Below are positions 1 to 9,402 of a stretch of DNA of 64,000 nt, piece after piece. The stretch is from assembly GCF_012489685.1 (NCBI RefSeq), contig NC_080041.1, positions 23,127,802 through 23,191,801 of the forward strand. The letters run 5' to 3'. This DNA is from Lotus japonicus. Lineage: Eukaryota; Streptophyta; Magnoliopsida; Fabales; Fabaceae. Under the pieces are notes generated by a model. The model had not been told where the DNA came from, ran no database searches, and worked only from the letters and a program-made list of their open reading frames with translations. Position 1 is the stretch's first letter, and each line of letters opens with the position of its first letter. A program made the translations under genes and the position numbers.

Positions 1-968
1 CTCTTGGTTTCGTGCAACATGCCTATATCATTAGTGGCAAGCAGTATGTCATCAACATACAGAACCAGGAAAATATATTTGCTCCCACTGAATTTGTGAT
101 ACACACAATCTTCAACAACATTCACCTCAAAACCGAATGAGAGAATTATTTCATGAAATTTGTGGTACCACTGACGAGATGCCTGCTTTAGTCCATAAAT
201 GGATTTTGTCAATTTGCAAACCGTATTCTTTGGGTCTCCTGACACAAAGTTTTCTGGTTGCACCATATAGATTGTCTCATCAATGTTTCCATTGAGAAAC
301 GCTGTCTTGACATCCATTTGATGGAGTTCCAAATCATAATGTGCAACAAGAGCCATGATTGTCCTAAAAGAGTCTTTCGATGAAACCGGAGAGAAAGTCT
401 CTTTAAAGTCAACCCCTTCCTTTTGAGTATAACCCTTAGCCACAAGACGAGCCTTATACCTCTCCACATTACCATTAGAATCCCGCTTGGTCTTAAATAT
501 CCATTTGCAACCAATGGGTTTCACACCTTCCGGTAATGGGACAAGTTCCCAAACCTTATTGTCTTGCATGGACTTATACTCTTCCTTCATTGCTTCAATC
601 CACTTTTCAGAGTTGGAATCCTGCATGGCTTGCTGGAAGTTGATTGGATCAGCTTCCATCATACCATTATTTTCCTCATGTTCTTGGAGAAAGACTATGT
701 AATCATCTGGAATAGCATTTCTCTTTTCTCTAGTGGATCTCCGCAAAGGTATTGGTTCTTGTAACACTTGTTCTTGAGGATCTTGAGTTTGTTCTTCATG
801 AACCACCATATCATCTTGAGTAGGAGGAGATTCAACAACAATGTCTTGTAGAGGTTCCGTACTTGCTTCATCAGAAGCAACTGTATGAATCAGTTTTGGA
901 ATTGTTACTGACTCTTCCTCTAAAGCAAAGTCCCTAATCTTGTTCTCCCCTCCAAACTCAATTCCTCA
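1..968 (-). pseudogene. copia reverse transcriptase region (partial, frameshifted from integrase)
   Basis: The minus strand stays open from about 965 to the left edge in the frame that follows a 1-nt shift relative to the integrase ORF. The region holds the acidic/proline linker after integrase, then the copia RT signatures: GCKWIFKTK near 485-510, the region around LHQMDVKTAFLNG near 290-330, KQASRQWYHKFHE near 145-190, and the catalytic LYVDDILLATND near 20-60 with both aspartates present. RT copies the element RNA into cDNA in cytoplasmic particles. The single frameshift means this copy cannot make one Gag-Pol protein without recoding, so I call it a recently damaged element. RNase H and the C-terminus are outside the window. 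Confidence 0.92.
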
Positions 969-3126
969 AAGAACATGGCTGTTCCCGTCTCAAAAATTGT
1001 CTTTAATTTGGGATCATAAAATTTATAGCCCCTGGATCTTTCAGAATAACCAATAAAGTAGCTGCTCACTGTTCGGGATTCCAATTTCTTTTCATTTGGC
1101 CTATAAGGCCTTGCCTCAGCTGGACATCCCCATACATGAAAATGTTTCAAACTAGGCTTTCGCCCAGTCCAAAGCTCATAAGGTGTTTTGGCAGCTGCTT
1201 TAGTTGGCACTCTATTTAGAATGTAAGCTGCAGTCTTTAGTGCCTCTCCCCAGAGTGACTCTGGCAAAGTAGAATGACAAATCATACTCCTTACCATATC
1301 CTTAAGAGTCCGGTTTCGTCTTTCAGCCACACCATTCATGCTAGGTGACCCTGGCATGGTGTACTGTGGGACGATTCCGCATTCCTCTAGGTATTTGGCA
1401 AAAGGCCCTGGACGTTGTTCACCTGAACCATCATATCTACCGTAATATTCACCACCACGGTCAGATTTGATACTCTTAATTCTTTTGTTGAGTTGGTTCT
1501 CAACTTCAGCCTTAAATGATTTGAACACATCCAATGATTGAGACTTTTCATGTATAAGAAATAAGTATGCATATCTCGAATAATCATCTATGAATGATAT
1601 AAAATATTGTTGACCATTCCAAGAAGGTGTTGGAAATGGTCCACAAATATCCGTATGTATCAATTCCAAGACGCCTGTAGCTCTATATGCACCAAATTTC
1701 TTTGTTTTGGTCTGTTTACCTTTAACGCATTCAACACAAACATCAAAGTTTGTGAAGTCAATGGAATCCAAAATTCCATCTGACACTAGCCGCTCAACTC
1801 TATTTTTAGAGATGTGACCTAGGCGCTTGTGCCATAATGCTCCTGAATCGTTATTATCAATTTTACGCTTAGTACCACGTGATTCCACATTCAGGGATTC
1901 ACTATAGGTGGCTACAGTGCTCAGCAAATACAGATTATCATATCCAATAAGTGAACCGGTTCCAACAATATTTGAATTAAAAGACAACTCGGCTTTACTG
2001 TTTCCAAATGAACATGAATAACCTGATTTGTCCAAATTAGAAACTGAAATTAAATTCCGTCTAAATGACGGTACCATAAAAGTGTCTTTCAAATCCAAAT
2101 AAAATCCAGTACACAATAATAATCTAAAATGCCCTATAGCTTCCACCTCCACCGTCTTGCCATCTCCAACATAGATGTATCTTTCAACATCATTTGGCTT
2201 CCGGTAGCTTAGGCAACCCTGCATTGAAACACTGATGTTAGTAGTTGCACCAGAGTCTAACCACCAAGTGTTTCTAGGTACTGAAGCTAAATTGACCTCA
2301 GAACAGACCAAAGCAAAAAATGTACCTTTCCTTGCACGCCAAGCGTGATATTTAGTACATTTCTTTTTCATATGCCCAGACACATTGCAAAAGTAACAGG
2401 TATCATCCTCTTTCTGTTTCTTTTGTGCTGGAGCATCTGCAGCTTCATTCTTGGGCTCAACAGTTTTCTTTCTTTTGCCCTTGTCTTTAGAGGTGCTAAC
2501 AAAATGAGCACTTTCTTTCCTTTCTTGCTTCAACCTTTCCTCTTCTTGCACACAAAATGAAATGAGCTCGTTAAGAGACCATTTCTCCTTTTGACAGTTA
2601 TAAGATATCTTAAACTGACTGAATTGTGCAGGAAGAGAAAGCAATACTAAATGAATGAGCAAGTCATCCGACAGCTCAAGCTTTAGCGCCTTAAGTTTTG
2701 AAGCAATATTTGACATGCCCATAATGTATTCCCTTATATTTCCTTTGCCCTGATATTTCATGGAAATCAAGTTCTGAAGAAGAGTACTTGTTTCCGCCTT
2801 ATCGCTTTTTGCAAAGCGCTTTTCGATTTCAGCAAGGAAATCTTTGGCACCTTTTATCTCTTCCGAGATAGTACCCCTAAAGACCTCAGGAATGCCGCGC
2901 TTAATGATCATAAGACTCATGCGATTGGAGCGATCCCACTTCTCATAATCTTTCCTCTGTTCAGAGGTACTAGATTCCGTAGGAGAAGCGGGTTTCTCCA
3001 CCCTTAGTGCAAGGTCAAGATCCATGCAGCCAAGAACAATTTCCATGTTCTCTTTCCAATCCTTAAAATTTGTTCCATCAAGGATCGGAACCGAATTCAG
3101 ATTAGCAGATATCGAACCGATAGTAG

Positions 3127-4352
3127 CTGAAAATAGAACAAAAACAAATGCTATATATATACTCACATTAAGAAAAATTGAATCATCAATACGTTCAAAT
3201 AATGGCATAACCCATCTCAAGATACCTAGTGCACCATCAATATCATGTCTTTTGACAGTAATACTAATTGCTAGTGGTACTCTTGTTGTAATGATCAAAC
3301 ATTGATAATAAATCATGTCAAATAACAAACCCTTCTTTGGATTGATTTATCATTCACATGTAAACCCTTAAAATTATCACATGTTTATCATCACAGGTGT
3401 GTATGAAATCCGGCCAAGCATTAACTTTTCCTTTGGGGTCCATTAATACTCGCATGGATAAACATACACACTCACAAACTTTTAATATTTCTTATGAGTA
3501 ATCTCCATAAAAAGAGGTCACTTTTGTGACTTTCTTATTTTAATTAACTCATTTAAAATATTAAACAATTGTATAAAAATACAAACCATAGCCAAAATTT
3601 GAACCCACACTGAAAAACTCAAGTTGTACATGAAATTCATGTACACCTAATTATGCTGTTGAATCCAAAACAGCAAATACATATTCCAAAGCTTACAGAT
3701 CTTCTAAACAAAGTATTTTGGATTCAAAAAAAAACCAAACTGAATTCATACATACAAAAATAATACCACTTGCGTATATGAATATAATCCGAAAATTAGA
3801 AACTGGAAACGAATTTGGATTGAGTACTGGATTTGTCTAAAGTCTATCCTTTTATTTAACACCGGAACACATAAATTTGATTCCCAGTGGGTGCGGTTAA
3901 ATAACATCATCCAAACACGTTTTTATCTAAAGGCTGAAAACTTAGTCAAATGGAAAATTAGGCTTGTGCTTTTCTTTGAAATTCCAAAAACACGCATCAC
4001 AATTCCAGAATTACACATTGAATATACTATATAATACGTGGATACCCAAAAAAACGACGAAACTGAGTTTGTATATAATCCAGGTTGGAAACAGAATCAA
4101 TTTCAATACCATTTGAATGAATTATAATTCCCAATTTCACAAAATTGAAAACCCTAATCTCAAGAAATACCAAATTTCATACATGAATCAGGTATGGGTG
4201 GCTCTGATACCACTTGTTGGTTTCTAACAAATAAGGATTTGTTCCTAACCACATGCTTTTCTACCCATATAGAAAATAGGAGCATAATCCTAAACCACAC
4301 TTGATTAACCCATACCCGAAAAACATGATGAAGATCTAGAGCGGAAGCGTAC
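3127..4352 (-). other. predicted leader intron of the copia element (spans the PBS)
   Basis: On the minus strand the donor is TTCAG/GTACGC (exon ends 4353) and the acceptor is a long pyrimidine run ending TTTTCAG/CTACTAT (exon resumes 3126). Joining them gives a continuous frame from ATG at 4365 (MAHS) into the gag start (ATIGSIS). This ATG is the first after a TATA-like TTATAGGG (minus) near 4505-4512. The 1226-nt intron would remove the U5 end, the PBS and the leader. RNA evidence is absent. Confidence 0.55.
4201..4212 (-). other. primer-binding site, initiator Met tRNA type
   Basis: The minus strand reads TGGTATCAGAGC, the usual copia PBS complementary to the 3' end of initiator tRNA-Met, two nucleotides after the LTR end. 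Confidence 0.95.
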
Positions 4353-4725
4353 CTGAATGAGCCATGGGAATCGCTGAAGGATCTGGGGTTGTGATCTTCC
4401 AATTGTAGATCACCCTTAGGGTTTCCTGATGTTCTCCTCTGATGGGGATGAGGAGAAACTTTTTTACGTTGTTACGTTGTTGTGTCTACAATTGGGGACC
4501 ATAACCCTATAAGTAACTGCATCAGTTACAATTCTGTTTTCAATATTTCTAATTTGGCCCCTCATCAAATTAGAATATTGCCTTATGGTATCCGCACAAT
4601 ACCTTTTCATAACACATATGCCCTTAGCCATAAGATCAATATTAAATAGACCACTTTAGTTTTGGCTAATTAAATAATGGCCCTAACACAATTAAAAGTT
4701 ACATTTGTGACCCAAAATTCTAACA
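4215..4725 (-). repeat. 5' LTR of copia element (511 bp)
   Basis: Bounded by TGTTGG at 4215 and CTAACA at 4725, that is, TG..CA with short inverted ends. The PBS lies immediately inside. A TATA-like element (minus) is near 4505-4512, and the predicted gag start codon is at 4365. Confidence 0.85.
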
Positions 4726-4818
4726 GAAAGCACAGCCAGATGCATCCCAAGTTTAGTATGCGGACCTGAATACGAACGATATTTGCACCCATTCTATGAG
4801 CAGCTCTAACTAGCCTGC
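4726..4818 (-). other. unidentified exon-like fragment at copia insertion point
   Basis: The minus strand shows a good splice acceptor (TTATGCAG) followed by about 90 nt open in one frame (LVRAAHRMGANIVRI...), running directly into the copia LTR end. I do not recognise the protein. It could be an exon of a gene disrupted by the copia insertion or a chance open stretch. Confidence 0.2.
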
Positions 4819-5216
4819 ATAACAATAGCCAAAAGCATCACATCACATGAAGTGTATATACATATTATTTCTGCTATTGATTAATCTATAAATTATCTCT
4901 TATTTACTAAAACAAGTATTAGGAAAGAGAAGAGAAGCTCAAAAAGTTTCAGTCAGAGCACAAACTGAATGCAGAAGACAGAGTTGAATTAATATTTCAC
5001 ATATAATTGGGAAAACAAAAAATCTGTCAAGATACTCAAAATGAAGCTCCCTTGCATCAATAACAAGAGCAGCGTGCTAGCCTAGCAGCATGCATTCGAC
5101 AACATCACAACATAGAAACATTAGCAATAGACATGAAGTGAGTTCAAACAAAGAATATGATAATAATCTAGCATAGAAAAAGATAACTCAAACAAGAACT
5201 CACGGTTAAATAATGA
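4819..5216. other. no gene seen
   Basis: AT-rich sequence between the exon-like fragment and the NAC pseudogene, probably intronic or downstream of the pseudogene. I see no repeat or coding signal. Confidence 0.4.
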
Positions 5217-5650
5217 TTAGGAAAAGACCAATGTTTTCTTCATTCCAATTAGTGTCTTTGCCCTGTACATCTCTTTGTCCATGCATGCAACCTTATTTGT
5301 CCTTAGACCAGTTCAGTATTTTCTATCTCTCATGCAGAAAAGAATACCACTCCTTTCACCCATTTTGGCCCTCCATACATTGAAAAGCAAGGAAAAGAAA
5401 ATTGCATAATTTGAAGGCACCATAATAAACCAAAATGCTGAAAAATAAAAACAATAGTAGAATTAAAACTCATTGAGAAGAGACTCACAAGGCAAATCCC
5501 ATGGTTTCCACTTGTTCAAATCAGCCTCTGCTATGACTATAGCACAGAAATAGTTGTCAGGAACTTCCTGTGGGAGGTAGTAAATTATGAGCTCTTCAAC
5601 GGTTGGATGAAACCTGAATCCTTTGTCTTCCTTTATAATACTGCTAATAG
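5217..5650 (-). pseudogene. NAC domain transcription factor pseudogene (two exons)
   Basis: Exon 1 (about 5650-5489) carries NAC subdomains A and B: GFRFHPTVEELIIYYL and VIAEADLNKWKPWDLP. It ends at a GTGAGT donor. A 118-nt intron (5488-5371) lies where the first NAC intron normally lies. Exon 2 (5370-5217) continues in frame with AKMGERSGILFCMRDRKY (subdomain C), then a TGA stop, then TGLRTNK and finally KEMYRAKTLIGMKKTLVFS (subdomain D) and a stop. The DNA-contact block GYWKATG between LRTN and KE is deleted, and subdomain E and the activation region are missing. NAC proteins are nuclear, plant-specific regulators; this copy cannot make a functional DNA-binding domain. It may have been carried by the CACTA-like element whose end lies at 7576, but that link is unproven. 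Confidence 0.85.
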
Positions 5651-7299
5651 AAAATGACCAAGGTGGTCAAGTTCCCATTCAATGACCCAACTTTTTATCA
5701 TTACATTGTGCATATTACATTAGCTCTCAAGAGCCTATAAAAAAAAACATTAGCTCTCAAGAAGGCTAATACAACTGAAATCTGATACTCCGGGAATCCC
5801 TACCCTAAATAGCAATGTCCTAGAGATAGCATTGATGTTACCTATGAATAATGTCCAAGAAGTCTTGTAAATGAGAAATCATAACTTTAGAATACCTTCC
5901 TTATGTGACAAACCAATTACTCAAAGGTTTTTGTAGAAGCTAACCCAATCTCCAACCACAAAGAGGCTAACAAGTAACAGTTTAATCAAGTAACTTCATA
6001 TCGAACACTTAAGCATGTTATTGATGAGCACGATGAGTAAATTTACAGACCATCACATTATTGGAATTTTCCAAAGTCATTTCCAATCATTTCTTCATTT
6101 AGAACTCCTTAACAGACGCATGAATGTCCCCTAATCCAAAGTCATTTGCAATTGGAAAGTGTCACCTAAATGAAATGACTAGCTAGAAACAGGATCATAT
6201 TATTTTCTTATAGTTCAGTTCATTAACTGTAAAAAAATCTCTCACAGTTTCATAAATAATTGTCTATCCTAAAACAGATTAAGAAGTATATCCATTTAGA
6301 ATCTGTACACTCCCATGGAAGAAATGTATGAAAGGCCTAAAACTGTCGCATCCACTTGCTAAATGATGAAGCAGTATTAGGCTTAAATCAAATTCCTGAA
6401 ACTTATAGTATCTTAATAAAATAATAAACATGAATTACCATTGCTTTCAGGTCTTCTTCTTTGGTCTTCTCCTTATAGCAACTAATAATTCAATTATAAT
6501 ACCCCAACACTTTCTAATCCCAGAATCATAACCTTTGACATAGTTTGCCTAATCCCTGCATAAACAAAATCATAAACTATCTTGTAGCCGTAAATATGAC
6601 ATCTTTCCTTAGTGGATTAAACTTTCAAAATTGAACGAACCTGAGAGAATTTGGAACGTATAGAGTTAAATTACCCACACCAATCAACACCGAGCATTAA
6701 GAGCCATAAGCAAGTTGATTCCCCCATGGAGGTAAGCCACATTGCGAGGCTTCATAAGCATCGCATCTGAAATCAGCTTCGCAACATCACTCTCTCTCAA
6801 TCGCAGCGTGTATGATGGTGGCTTTTTTCACGTCTGAAATCATTCACCTCTCCGCGTCCTTCTGCGCCACGTGCTTCTGTCAATGGCACGCGAGACCTCT
6901 GCGCCATAAGAGAGGTGGTCGGTGTTGAGGGAGAAAACCTGACTAGCAGGCAAATTTGAGCGGTTGGACTTTGGAGCTTCTCACGAGACAAATCTGAAAA
7001 CAGGGGAGAGTGGGGCAAGAGGCGAAGGAGAAGGAAGGAGAACTTGCGATGTTGCGAAGTGGGTCGACGCCTCTGATAATACATGGGTCATTGACGGCGG
7101 TTGGAGGGCAGGTTATGGTGGCGGCAGAAGGTATTTTGGGAGTGCGAATCTGAAGGGTGGCTCGAAGATTGGAGGGATCGGGGACCGGAGGACATTGAGT
7201 GGGGAGGGTCTTTTTTTTCCTATGATGATGGTGGAAGTGAGGGGGGAGTGGGGGTGCGTCGTGATGAGTGAGTAGGTTTCGAGAGATTTTTTTATTTTC
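5651..7299. other. no recognisable gene; GC-rich stretch at 6800-7270
   Basis: Mostly AT-rich unique-looking DNA. From about 6800 to 7270 it becomes GC-rich and several overlapping frames are open on both strands, but none matches a family I know. A minus-strand stretch near 6690-6830 is open for about 40 codons (SDVAKLISDAMLMKPRN...), also unidentified. Position and composition would fit the 5' subterminal part of a CACTA element read on the minus strand. Confidence 0.35.
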
Positions 7300-7576
7300 G
7301 GAACCTAACCTATAAATTCTAAAGCGCTTCTACAGGATAAACGTTATTAAGAGAAAAAGACTTAAAAGCGTTTATATAAGAAAACGATTTAAACCGTCTA
7401 TGGATTTTTCCCCGATTATTTAAAGCATTTGTTTGTAAAAAACGCTATAATTAGCCTTATACTTAAAGCGCTCTTTTATCAAAAACGCTTTATAATGTTT
7501 TCATCAAAATTTTAAAGCGTTCTGTCTAAGAAGCGCTTTAAATGAGGCGTTTTAGAATATCATTTCTGGCGTAGTG
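7300..7576 (-). mobile_element. CACTA-like transposon terminus with subterminal repeats
   Basis: The minus strand starts CACTACGCCAGAAATG at 7576, a typical plant CACTA (En/Spm, CMC) terminal inverted repeat. Inside it are many copies of AAAGCG/AAACGC motifs in both orientations (for example near 7320, 7365, 7465, 7515 and 7550), the usual transposase-binding subterminal repeats. The following tac could be one side of a 3-bp target duplication. I did not find the opposite end; it may be left of the window or destroyed. Confidence 0.75.
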
Positions 7577-8032
7577 TACATCTATTGCAACTTAAACACT
7601 TTAAAGTTTAAAGTTGTGAGAGACGTTCAAAAACAAAAGTTGTGAGAGACATCAAGTCAAGGGACAAGACTGACTTTCGACTTGTTTTTATTTCCAGCTC
7701 ACAAACATTACGCTCGAAAAAGGGCTTCTACTATATATGAAGATTGTATTAATTATGTTAATTTTATCAACTATTCTTCGTTTTATTTAAATAATATATT
7801 TATATTTGCAAACAAAACTTCTCTGAGAACAGTAATTGATATTTCTCTCCCAACTTTCACCCTAAAATAAGGATAATAATCACTTTATTGTATTACTCAA
7901 TATTGGTGGCATACAATTATTATACGAACTGTGATCTTTCATGGTGTCAGTTGATTATGAGAGGAAATAAAAAGCGAGAAAATAGAAGAAATAATTAGAT
8001 ATATAAATTGAAAATGGTGAGAAAAAAAGTAG
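7577..8032. other. no gene seen
   Basis: AT-rich DNA between the CACTA terminus and a LINE insertion. I recognise no coding or repeat signal. Confidence 0.4.
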
Positions 8033-8042
8033 ATTATTGAAG

Positions 8043-8408
8043 TTTTTTTTTTTGAAAGGAAATAATTTTATTGAATAACAAGTCTTGAGAACAAACTATC
8101 TCAAGTAAGCTAACATAATGAAGTTAATATAAAGAAACTAGCAACAAGACACAAATCACAACCAGCACAATGCTAATTAAAAAAAAAAAACTAATAATAG
8201 ACCCACTGCAAACTAACTACAAAACCAAAAGTTCTAAAAGAAAAGAAACAAAGCAAGGTACACGGCCACAAGAACAGCACAAAGCAAAACCATTCCAAGG
8301 TTTGATTGATACCTGCCGCAAGCTACAACAGAAACATAAAGGTAAACCAGAAAAAATCCTCTGCCACTACCTTGTGGACCAACCTGGGCTACACCAGATT
8401 CAATAGGC
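8043..8408 (-). mobile_element. 5'-truncated LINE (3' UTR only)
   Basis: Read on the minus strand, the sequence ends TTCAATAAAATTATTTCC followed by an A-run (T-run at 8043-8053 on plus), as LINE 3' ends do. Flanking copies of ATTATTGAAG at 8033-8042 and 8409-8418 are the target duplication. No ORF2 domain remains in this 366-bp copy. Confidence 0.75.
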
Positions 8409-8523
8409 ATTATTGAAGTTGTTGGTATAGAAAAATAAGAGAGAAAATGAAGATATATAAATAACGTGATAAATAGTCTCACCTCTTGCTTGTTTGAAAA
8501 GAGAGCAAGGAAATAAAAAGTTA

Positions 8524-8765
8524 TGGACTAGGACTGGGCGAGACCCCAGGGGCCCTCGCTCAGGGGCGCTTGCCTCAGGGCGGTGCGCGAGTCAGGGAGT
8601 TGGGCCTCTCCCGGGAGGCCCAACTAGCCCACTAAGGACGGTTAGGGACATTAGGCCCAACCCCGGGCCTAAGTAGAGGGCGGTTATTGAATGTAGGGGA
8701 CTTTTGACTCATTTGAGAAATAACAAACTTGAAATTGAGTGACATTCTCTCTCTAAGCGGTTACA

Positions 8766-8806
<41 letters not shown>

Positions 8807-8872
8807 AATTCTCACATTGCAATCCCTTCACTCTAGGTACCATACCTCATCTCTATGTTCTTGGATAAAACA
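8524..8872 (+). repeat. 5' LTR, Tat element 1 (349 bp)
   Basis: Begins TGGACTAGGACTGGGCG and ends GGATAAAACA. It is longer than the 323-bp 3' LTR because of a repeated ggact and a longer CT run. The TATA box seen in the 3' LTR (CTATAAGTAGG) is damaged here (CTAAGTAGAGG). Confidence 0.88.
8768..8805. repeat. (CT)n microsatellite in LTR
   Basis: About 19 uninterrupted CT units near the LTR 3' end. The 3' LTR has a shorter run at about 19881-19900. Confidence 0.95.
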
Positions 8873-8874
8873 TT

Positions 8875-8892
8875 TGGCGCCGTCTGTGGGGA
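8875..8892 (+). other. primer-binding site of Tat element 1
   Basis: TGGCGCCGTCTGTGGGGA follows the LTR by two bases. The first nine bases match the tRNA-Asp type PBS TGGCGCCGTTGCCGGGG found in element 28374-38320; the rest diverges. Confidence 0.8.
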
Positions 8893-9402
8893 TCAATAGA
8901 TTTCGATTCCCGGACCACGTGGATTGTGATTTCGTTGAGAGGAGTTTGATTTTCCGAGGGATTTTCTTCGATATTTGTAGTTCCGGCTGAATTCCCGGTT
9001 TGTTATTGGAATTTGATGGAGACACGTCGTCGACGGTGCGACAGAGAGCTGCAGCCGAGGCGTGGTTCACCACCGCGTCGTGTAAGAGGAAGGCCGCGCC
9101 GAGAAGAGGTTCGTCGCGAGCAACCTGAGCAACCGACTCCTCCTCCGCCTATGCCGTCGCCTCCTCCTCCTTCTCCGACGCCTCCGCTACCTTCTCCACC
9201 GTCCTCACCTGAGCGACAGGAATCCCCGGCGCACTCACCGGAGGTCTCAGGAGATGGGACACCGCTACCTCAGGCTCTGATCACTGCCCGAGATTGGAGA
9301 CGCCTGATTTGCAATGTCGATGACATACGACAGCGAAACGATTACTTGCAGGAACAGTTAGAGTACTATCGCCTCGAGCAGCAAGACGAAGGAGAGCGAG
9401 AA

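Larger units (their letters stand above)
920..4365 (-). pseudogene. copia gag-protease-integrase (start codon in LTR, leader intron predicted)
   Basis: The uninterrupted ORF covers 3126-920. Domains in order: Gag capsid ([20 protein letters not shown] onward), a CCHC zinc knuckle [14 protein letters not shown], protease with active site DSGATTNIS, the pre-integrase zinc region ([18 protein letters not shown]), and the integrase core with [16 protein letters not shown] and [11 protein letters not shown]. The ORF ends prematurely at 920 because of a 1-nt shift near 963-968. No proper ATG precedes gag next to the ORF. A splice acceptor at 3127/3126 joins in frame to an ATG at 4365-4363 in the LTR, followed by a GT donor at 4352, so I take 4365 as the start. 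The splicing is inference; the domains are seen directly. Confidence 0.85.
1..4725 (-). mobile_element. Ty1/copia LTR retrotransposon, 3' part outside window
   Basis: Read on the minus strand, the order is 5' LTR (4725-4215), a 2-nt spacer, a primer-binding site (4212-4201), a leader, gag, protease, integrase and reverse transcriptase. The RT runs off the left edge, so the 3' LTR and RNase H are not visible. The domain order (integrase before RT) is diagnostic of copia. The 3 kb of coding sequence is nearly intact, with one frameshift near 965 between integrase and RT. The right flank after the LTR begins gaaag (4726-4730), a candidate target duplication whose partner lies outside the window. 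The insertion sits 0.5 kb from the NAC pseudogene. Confidence 0.95.

Noticed and set aside
6797..7275. GC-rich open frames of about 100 codons on both strands
   Set aside because: No recognisable family or splice context; could be the subterminal part of the CACTA element.
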